Origin: Rhizobium rhizogenes NBRC 13257
GTDB lineage: Bacteria > Pseudomonadota > Alphaproteobacteria > Rhizobiales > Rhizobiaceae
Direction: 5' to 3'
Assembly: GCF_000696095.1 (NCBI RefSeq)
Contig: NZ_BAYX01000027.1
Coordinates: forward strand, 1 to 57,670
Length of the DNA stretch: 57,670 nucleotides
The notes under the pieces were generated by a model. It worked only from the letters and a program-made list of their open reading frames with translations. It was not told the origin of the DNA and searched no databases. Within the stretch, counting starts at the first letter, position 1. Each line of letters starts with the position of its first letter. A program made the position numbers and the translations under genes. Shown in pieces: positions 52,475 through 57,670 of this stretch.

Positions 52475-53488
52475 ATGACTCTCAAGCACATTCTCCCCAG
52501 CAAGCTCGGTTTTGGCGCAGCCCCGCTCGGCAACATGTTCCGCGATATTCCGGAGGCCGAAGCGCTCGCCACCGTCGAAGCCGCCTGGAATGACGGTATC
52601 CGCTATTACGACAACGCGCCCTTCTATGGCGCAGGCCTTGCGGAGATCCGCATGGGTGAGGCGCTGGCGGACAAGCCGCGTGAAGACTATGTGATAAGCA
52701 CCAAGGTTGGCCGCGTCATTCTCGACGAGATCGAGGATATCAGCGTCCGCGACCTAGGCGAGAAGGGCGATGTCTTCAAGTATGGCCGCCCCAACAAGAT
52801 CGTCAACGATTACTCGGAAGATGCGACCCTGCGCTCGATCGAGGACAGCCTGAAACGCCTGAAGACCGACCATATCGAAATCGCCTGGGTCCACGATGTG
52901 GCGCAGGATTTTTACGGTGACGAGTGGCTGGCTATCTTCGAAAGCGCACGCAAGGGCGCCTTCAAGGCACTGGATCGTCTGCGCGACGAAGGGGTCATCA
53001 AGGCCTGGGGTCTTGGTGTCAATCGTGTGGAACCGATCGAACTGCTGCTGGCCCTGCAAGAACCGCGGCCGGATGGTTTTCTGCTGGCCGGTCGGTACAC
53101 ACTGCTCGATCATGATCGGGCGTTGCAGCGCGTGATGCCGATGGTTGCCGAACGTGGTCTCGGCATCGTCGTTGGCGGTCCCTACAGCTCCGGCGCACTG
53201 GTCGGCGGCCCGAACTTCGAATATGCGCCCGCCACGCCCGCGATCCTCGACAAGGTCGCCCGCATCAAGGCGATCGCTGACCGCCATGGCGTGAGCATGA
53301 AGGCAGCCGGCCTGCAATTCGCGCTCGCCTATCCCGCCGTCGCCGCCGTCATCCCCGGCGCCAGCAAGCCGGGCCGTATCGTGGAGGACAGCGCGGCACT
53401 TGCCGAACAGATCCCCACCGACTTCTGGTATGAAATCCGCCAGACCGGCCTCGTCAACCCGGAAGCACCGCTTCCCGCTCTGGAGTGA
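52475..53488 (+). CDS. Aldo/keto reductase (D-threo-aldose dehydrogenase-like)
   Basis: 337 aa, NAD(P)-dependent TIM barrel. IRYYDNAPFYGAGLAEIRMGEAL carries the catalytic Asp and Tyr, VISTKVGR the Lys and IEIAWVHDV the His. The C-terminal cofactor loop VIPGASKPGRIVED is intact. The sequence resembles the L-fucose/D-threo-aldose dehydrogenase and pyridoxal dehydrogenase group. The LysR remnant overlaps its end on the other strand. Confidence 0.92.
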   Translation: MTLKHILPSKLGFGAAPLGNMFRDIPEAEALATVEAAWNDGIRYYDNAPFYGAGLAEIRMGEALADKPREDYVISTKVGRVILDEIEDISVRDLGEKGDVFKYGRPNKIVNDYSEDATLRSIEDSLKRLKTDHIEIAWVHDVAQDFYGDEWLAIFESARKGAFKALDRLRDEGVIKAWGLGVNRVEPIELLLALQEPRPDGFLLAGRYTLLDHDRALQRVMPMVAERGLGIVVGGPYSSGALVGGPNFEYAPATPAILDKVARIKAIADRHGVSMKAAGLQFALAYPAVAAVIPGASKPGRIVEDSAALAEQIPTDFWYEIRQTGLVNPEAPLPALE

Positions 53489-53690
53489 AGGTCATGACTT
53501 GCAAATTAAGGCATAGCTTAGGTGCTGGTGGCAACGGTATCCCCACGTGGCTCGCCCGCCAGGAACCCCTGCATGCGAGGTACCGTGAAACCGTCGATGG
53601 GGTCATCATCAGCAAACGGGCGGCCTCGGAAAAGCTGCCGGCCTCGGCGACCTGAACGAAAACCATCGCCTCACCGGCTCTGTTGTCCAT
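53454..53690 (-). pseudogene. LysR-family regulator remnant
   Basis: Only the first helix-turn-helix of a LysR regulator is left: MDNRAGEAMVFVQVAEAG followed by SFSEAARLLMMTPSTVSRYL. After some 40 codons the sequence loses similarity and runs into the aldo-keto reductase end. The rest of the gene is absent. It points to deletion or recombination between the reductase gene and the MFS gene. Confidence 0.8.
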
Positions 53691-53915
53691 GCCGCTACCC
53701 CCGCGCCAGTTTACAAGTGGGGTCGGGCGTAGCCGCCAGAGTGCGCGCTGTCAGCGCAGCGTGCACTCATCTGTGAATTTTCTTCTCAAATCGTGAGAAC
53801 GCGACCTGGCTACTGCTGCCCGGCCCGACGTGAGATCCATGTGGTCAAGCACCAGGCCGGTTTTGAGTTCCGCCAAGCGACCGCACTCCATTCCGCTCCT
53901 GAAAGGATCATTGAA

Positions 53916-55127
53916 ATGTCCATCACCTCCGAAGTTCAAGCCTACATTCCCGCGCAAACCAATGGAGCAGCCCGCTCCAAGAACCTGACATTGCTGGCGC
54001 TCGCGCTCGGCAGCTTCTCGATCGGAACGTCGGAATTTGCCAGCATGGGCATCATTCAGCTGTTCTCCAATAGTCTCGGCATCAGCGTTCCCGAGGCCAC
54101 CAGTGCGATCACGGCATATGCATTCGGCGTCGTGATCGGCGCGCCGCTGATAACGCTGGCGGCGGCCCGGCTCAATCGCCGCACGCTGCTGCTTGCCCTC
54201 ATGGGTCTGTTCATTGCCGGCAATGTCCTGTCAGCCGTTGCCTCGGATCTCGGCCTGCTGATGCTGGCACGCTTCATCAGCGGCCTGCCGCAGGGTGCTT
54301 ATTTCGGCGCCGGCGCGGTTGTCGCGTCCTACACCGTCGGCCCCGGCCAGGCTGGCAAGGCCTTCGCTATCGTCATGACCGGCCTGACGGTCGCGACGAT
54401 CGTCGGCTCGCCGCTCGCCACCTTCCTCGGCCAGACTATCGGCTGGCGCGAAACCTATCTTGCTGTCGCCGCCTTCTCGCTTCTGGCCTTAAGCGCCATC
54501 CGGCAATGGGTGCCGCGCACCAAAGCGCTTGACGGTGTTCCGGTCATCCAGGAACTCTCGGCCCTGCGCAAGGGCCCGGTCTGGGGCGTAATGCTCGTCG
54601 CTGCCCTCGGTGTCGCCAGCATTTTCGCGGTCTACACCTTCATCGCTCCCATGGCCACCGACACCGTCCGCCTTGCCCCTGCAATGATCCCGGTGGCGCT
54701 AACACTGTTCGGCATCGGCATGACCGCCGGCAATGTCTATGGCGGCAAGCTCGCAGACCGCTATCCCGCTCGCGGCATCGCGCTCGGATTCGGCAGCGCT
54801 CTGGTGATCATGGCAATTTTGGCCGTTGGTGGTGCGAACCCCTGGATCTTCTTCCCGGCCATGTTTGGTGTCGGTGGTGCAATGATGGCCGCCATCCCCA
54901 CCATCCAGGTTCGTCTGACCCGGTTCGCTCCGGAAGCCCCGAGCCTGATGGGTGCCATGAATCTCGCCTCGCTCAATGTCGCCAATGCCATCGGTGCCTG
55001 GGCAGGCGGTCTTACGATCGCGGCAGGTTACGGCCTTCTCTCCGCTGTCTGGGCCGGGTTCGCTCTGACGTTGGTCGGACTGGGGATTTTCGGTCTCACC
55101 CTGATACGGAAAGAGAGGGCCGCCTAG
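53916..55127 (+). CDS. MFS transporter, DHA1/AraJ-like exporter
   Basis: Twelve-helix inner-membrane transporter, 403 aa. The start at 53916 (MSITSEVQ) has AAAGGA before it; the longer frame has no similarity. The first helix has LALGSFSIGTSEFASMGII, typical of sugar-efflux/drug-resistance members. The motif A position between helices 2 and 3 reads ARLNRRTLLLA, and the motif C-like stretch is GLPQGAYFGAGAVVASYTVGPGQ. The product likely exports a sugar-like or toxic compound. Confidence 0.92.
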   Translation: MSITSEVQAYIPAQTNGAARSKNLTLLALALGSFSIGTSEFASMGIIQLFSNSLGISVPEATSAITAYAFGVVIGAPLITLAAARLNRRTLLLALMGLFIAGNVLSAVASDLGLLMLARFISGLPQGAYFGAGAVVASYTVGPGQAGKAFAIVMTGLTVATIVGSPLATFLGQTIGWRETYLAVAAFSLLALSAIRQWVPRTKALDGVPVIQELSALRKGPVWGVMLVAALGVASIFAVYTFIAPMATDTVRLAPAMIPVALTLFGIGMTAGNVYGGKLADRYPARGIALGFGSALVIMAILAVGGANPWIFFPAMFGVGGAMMAAIPTIQVRLTRFAPEAPSLMGAMNLASLNVANAIGAWAGGLTIAAGYGLLSAVWAGFALTLVGLGIFGLTLIRKERAA

Positions 55128-55134
55128 GCGGCCC
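55117..55134 (+). other. Palindrome across the MFS stop codon
   Basis: GGGCCGCC TA GGCGGCCC is an 18-base perfect palindrome that contains the TAG stop. It could form an 8-bp hairpin at the mRNA end; no T-run follows, so it is at best a weak terminator. Confidence 0.45.
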
Positions 55135-55379
55135 GCGCTTATCCGGCGATGGTATGGCTCGGGCCAATTCCAGCTCTTGGCGGCGAATACCCAAATGTCT
55201 GCTTTCGCGTTGGCTGTCCTGGCAGCGGACAGTCTGCTCTCGACCCCAATCTGGCCATTTTTGCCGGCAAAGTGATGTCAGCAAAGGCAAGAGATCGCAA
55301 GCTTTGGTTAAAGGTCATTGGTTCAGCTCCCATCAAGGCGATAGGGCTAGCATCTAATCTTGCTACCCATCCTCTCGAT

Positions 55380-55410
55380 CGTTATACTGTTTTTGAGAAA
55401 CAGTATAACG
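55380..55410 (+). promoter_or_regulatory. Long perfect palindrome before the nucleotidyltransferase gene
   Basis: Arms CGTTATACTGTTT (55380-55392) and AAACAGTATAACG (55398-55410) are 13-bp perfect complements around TTGAG, ending 13 bases before the ATG. It would cover the promoter or the ribosome site. The layout suggests a repressor operator, as in self-controlled toxin or mobile-element genes. It is not a standard LexA box. Confidence 0.6.
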
Positions 55411-55423
55411 CGGAGTCGCGCTT

Positions 55424-56518
55424 ATGAAGTCAATCGACCTCATGTATCAGACGATGCTCGCCGAGCTAGGTCAGCGTTCGCTAGACGCCGCCTGGACGGC
55501 CGATTTCCCTCCGGAGGGTCGGTTCACCCCGGCGAACATCAAGGGGCGCAAGTACTGGTACTTCGACATCCCGGATGGACACGGTGGTACGAAACGTCGT
55601 TACGTCGGTCCTGCTGACGATCCGGATATCGCGCAGCGCGTAGCTGATCATAAGCGGGACAAGGACGATCTACGCGCCCGCAGGCGCATGGTCAACACCC
55701 TGACCCGTGAAGGCGGGATGATCGCTCCTGACGCGATGTCGGGCGACATCGTCGAGGCTCTTGCCGACGGCGGTCTTTTTCGGCTCCGCGGTGTTCTCAT
55801 AGGCACAGTGGCCTTTCAGTGCTATTCAGGACTGCTGGGCGTCCGCCTTCCCATGGCTGCAATCCTGACCGGCGATGCGGACATCGCCCAGGACTATGCC
55901 ATCAGCTGGGAAGTTGAAGACAGCCTGCCTCCGATTGTTGAGCTTCTGCAAAGCGTCGACGCCAGCTTCCGGCCAGTTCTCCATCGATCGGGATCCGCGG
56001 CCTCGTCGGCGTTTCAGAATGCCGACGGCTACAGGGTTGAATTCCTGACGTCAAACCGTGGTTCGGACGACTACATCGACCAGCCGGCCACGATGCCCGC
56101 CCTCGGCGGCGCCAGTGCGGATCCATTACGCTTTCTCGATTTCCTCATCAAGGAACCTGTCAGGACAATGCTGCTCCACCGAAGCGGTGTCCCAGTCGTC
56201 GTCCCGGATCCGTCCAGGTATGCGATCCACAAGCTTATAGTCGCCAGCCGTCGGCACACTGACGGGCAGGGGCCGGCGAAGCGAGAGAAGGATGTTCGTC
56301 AAGCTGCGCTGCTCTTTGAAGCCCTACAGCAGACGAGGCGATCTGCCGACTTGGCGCTTGTCTACAACGAAGCGTGGGAGCGCGGGCCTGCGTGGCAGGA
56401 AGGTGTTCGAACCGGGGTGGGGATGTTGCCGGCAGAAGATGCCGAGCGGTTCAAGATGGTCCTGATCGAGGGGGCAAAGAAAAACCGCGAAGACATTGAG
56501 CTTCCGTTTGGGGAATAG
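55424..56518 (+). CDS. GSU2403-type nucleotidyltransferase-fold protein
   Basis: 364 aa. The C-terminal two thirds show the nucleotidyltransferase fold of this family: RLRGVLIGTVAFQCYSGLLGVRLP, then TGDADIAQDYAIS, in which DAD gives the two acidic metal ligands, and a third Asp/Glu in YRVEFLTSNRG. The N-terminal part FTPANIKGRKYWYFDIPDGHGGTKRRYVGP is the family's own domain. The biochemical role is unknown to me; related folds occur in AbiE-type and MNT toxins, so a defence or toxin role is possible. It stands alone next to an IS110-type transposase. Confidence 0.82.
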   Translation: MKSIDLMYQTMLAELGQRSLDAAWTADFPPEGRFTPANIKGRKYWYFDIPDGHGGTKRRYVGPADDPDIAQRVADHKRDKDDLRARRRMVNTLTREGGMIAPDAMSGDIVEALADGGLFRLRGVLIGTVAFQCYSGLLGVRLPMAAILTGDADIAQDYAISWEVEDSLPPIVELLQSVDASFRPVLHRSGSAASSAFQNADGYRVEFLTSNRGSDDYIDQPATMPALGGASADPLRFLDFLIKEPVRTMLLHRSGVPVVVPDPSRYAIHKLIVASRRHTDGQGPAKREKDVRQAALLFEALQQTRRSADLALVYNEAWERGPAWQEGVRTGVGMLPAEDAERFKMVLIEGAKKNREDIELPFGE

Positions 56519-56882
56519 GCTGTCCTCCGACTCGAAAGCCAAGTAGTTGATTTGATTCGAAGTGGCCAAGATAAATAGGGCGCCGAGAGTTCAAACCCCA
56601 TATGTGGACGGCCCCGACTTGCAAGATATCTCGAGATAATTTGACCAGATCGCTTGCGTCCATATGTCCGGCCTGTTGTTGCGTCCGCACATGAACGCTG
56701 GCCAAGATGGTTTCCGCAACACAGGTCCCAAACATCAAGGCGGCCTTGAGGAGCCAAAGGGATTTCCGGAGTATCCTGTGTCCCGGATCGATCGATCACA
56801 CCATCTGCTATTATCCTGCAAGTTGTTGTATCACAAACACGTGGTGAAGATCAGGATATCCAGGGTTCTTGCTCGCCAATCT
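56519..56882. other. Flank of the IS110-type element, no gene
   Basis: 364 bases between the nucleotidyltransferase and transposase stops. The right part probably includes the non-coding end of the insertion element. I see no inverted repeats, as is usual in IS110 elements, and no gene. Confidence 0.4.
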
Positions 56883-57670
56883 TCATGTGGCGCATCCCGT
56901 CAAAGCTGCTCCTGATTGTGCGCTGTATGTTTGCCCAGAGATCATGAGTTTCCAGGCTATGCGTGCCATCTTGTTGGCAAGTGCGACAGCTGCCAGTTTA
57001 GGCGGCTTACGTCTGAGCAGTTCCGCCAACCATTGAGAAGCCTTACCAGATCGCCGCGCGTGATGAATGACAGCGGTTGCTCCTGCCACCAAGACGGCCC
57101 GCAGAGCTTCATCGCCGGCTCGCGTGATACCACCGAGCCGCAGCTTGCCGCCGGTCGAGTGATCTTTTGGCGTCAACCCTATCCAGGCTGCGAACTGGCG
57201 GCCAGATTGGAACAGCTCCGGAGCGGGTGTCTTCATGATCAAAAGAGCCGAACCGATTGGGCCAATGCCGGGAATGGTGTTGAGACGTCTGCTGCGTTCG
57301 TCGTTACGCTGCCATGCCTTTACCTTGGCCTCCACAGCCGCAATCTTCTTTTCCAGCTGAGCGTATTCCTCGGCCTGGCTCATGAACAATTCCTGTGCGA
57401 GCTCTGGCACAGTTTTCTCAACTTGTACCCTTTCGAGCAGCATCGGAATATGTGCTAGCCCCTTGGCTGCGGAAATGCCGAATTCATTGGCGTAGCCCCG
57501 TATAGCGTTGGCGAGTTGGGTTCTGTTGGCTATCAGACGGGTACGGACGCTGATCAGCATGAGTGCCGCTTGCTCATCCACTGTCTTGACCGGAACAAAC
57601 CGCATCGTTGGGCGGCTCATCGCCTCGCACAGCCCTTCGGCGTCGGCAGCGTCATTCTTGTTCCGCTTGG
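56830..57670 (-). mobile_element. IS110-family insertion sequence, partial
   Basis: The element extends past the right end of the window. Its left boundary is not marked by repeats and is placed only roughly near the transposase stop. Supporting evidence is the transposase itself. Confidence 0.6.
56883..57670 (-). CDS. IS110-family transposase, 5' part outside the window
   Basis: The last 262 codons of an IS110-type transposase, reading out of the window. The Met at 57620 is internal: upstream codons give KRNKNDAADAEGLCEA, which belongs to the DEDD-type catalytic domain. The C-terminal Transposase_20 domain is intact (LNTIPGIGPIGSALLI, FAAWIGLTPKDHSTGGKLRLGGITRAGDEALRAVLV). The stop is at 56883. 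It moves DNA with the DEDD catalysis and Ser nucleophile of the family. The open frame suggests a recent insertion. Confidence 0.93.
   Translation of the reverse strand, partial: KRNKNDAADAEGLCEAMSRPTMRFVPVKTVDEQAALMLISVRTRLIANRTQLANAIRGYANEFGISAAKGLAHIPMLLERVQVEKTVPELAQELFMSQAEEYAQLEKKIAAVEAKVKAWQRNDERSRRLNTIPGIGPIGSALLIMKTPAPELFQSGRQFAAWIGLTPKDHSTGGKLRLGGITRAGDEALRAVLVAGATAVIHHARRSGKASQWLAELLRRKPPKLAAVALANKMARIAWKLMISGQTYSAQSGAALTGCAT

Noticed and set aside
55380..55410. LexA (SOS) box
   Set aside because: CTGT and ACAG are nine bases apart, not eight, and alphaproteobacterial LexA sites use GAAC/GTTC-type half-sites.
1..57670. CRISPR arrays, tandem repeats, rRNA genes or a replication origin
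   Set aside because: No regularly spaced repeats, rRNA-like sequence or iteron cluster was seen on reading through the window.

Overview
The window looks like accessory DNA of an alphaproteobacterium of the Rhizobium/Agrobacterium type. The GC content is moderately high, solute-binding-protein ABC operons and LysR, DeoR, AraC and HxlR regulators are dense, the soluble chemoreceptor ends in WEDF, and an IS110-family transposase runs off the right end. Everything was read from sequence and recognised motifs; no database search was possible.

Left part (1-16060): a catabolic cluster. A DeoR regulator and a frameshifted cytosine-deaminase-like amidohydrolase point left. A polyol-type SDR and a questin-oxidase-like protein point right, and a flavin monooxygenase points left. 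A long rightward operon follows: sugar-type ABC importer (binding protein, two permeases, ATPase), biuret-hydrolase-like cysteine hydrolase, a paralogue of it that has lost all three catalytic residues, allophanate hydrolase, a BtpA/SgcQ TIM-barrel protein and an FGGY kinase. The set suggests uptake of a compound made of a sugar or polyol joined to an N-rich ring, oxidative ring opening, and release of the urea-type nitrogen through biuret/allophanate. The actual substrate is not known.

Middle (16130-29392): a cytosolic PAS-PAS chemoreceptor, then a leftward nucleoside/purine operon: single-chain xanthine-dehydrogenase-like molybdoenzyme (1499 aa), deaminase, nucleoside hydrolase, nucleoside phosphorylase and a NitT/TauT-type ABC importer, with a divergent LysR gene.

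29792-34557: HxlR regulator with an enoyl-CoA hydratase; a second-type methionyl-tRNA synthetase; an esterase; a small cupin. In front of the synthetase lies what looks like a complete methionine attenuator: a 15-codon leader peptide with three consecutive Met codons, competing hairpins 1:2, 2:3 and 3:4, and a U-tract terminator. This is the most striking find of the window.

34898-49870: an assortment of oxidoreductases and regulators: AraC/SDR, quinone-oxidoreductase-like MDR, broken alpha/beta hydrolase, three closely similar LysR genes that share a leader motif, YcaC-like hydrolase, LLM flavin oxidoreductase, pirin, a GNAT-like protein, exported amidohydrolase, VOC protein and outer-membrane porin.

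50441-57670: AraC regulator, exported alpha/beta hydrolase, aldo-keto reductase, LysR remnant and MFS exporter; then a GSU2403-type nucleotidyltransferase-fold gene behind a 13-bp-arm perfect palindrome, and the partial IS110-type transposase.
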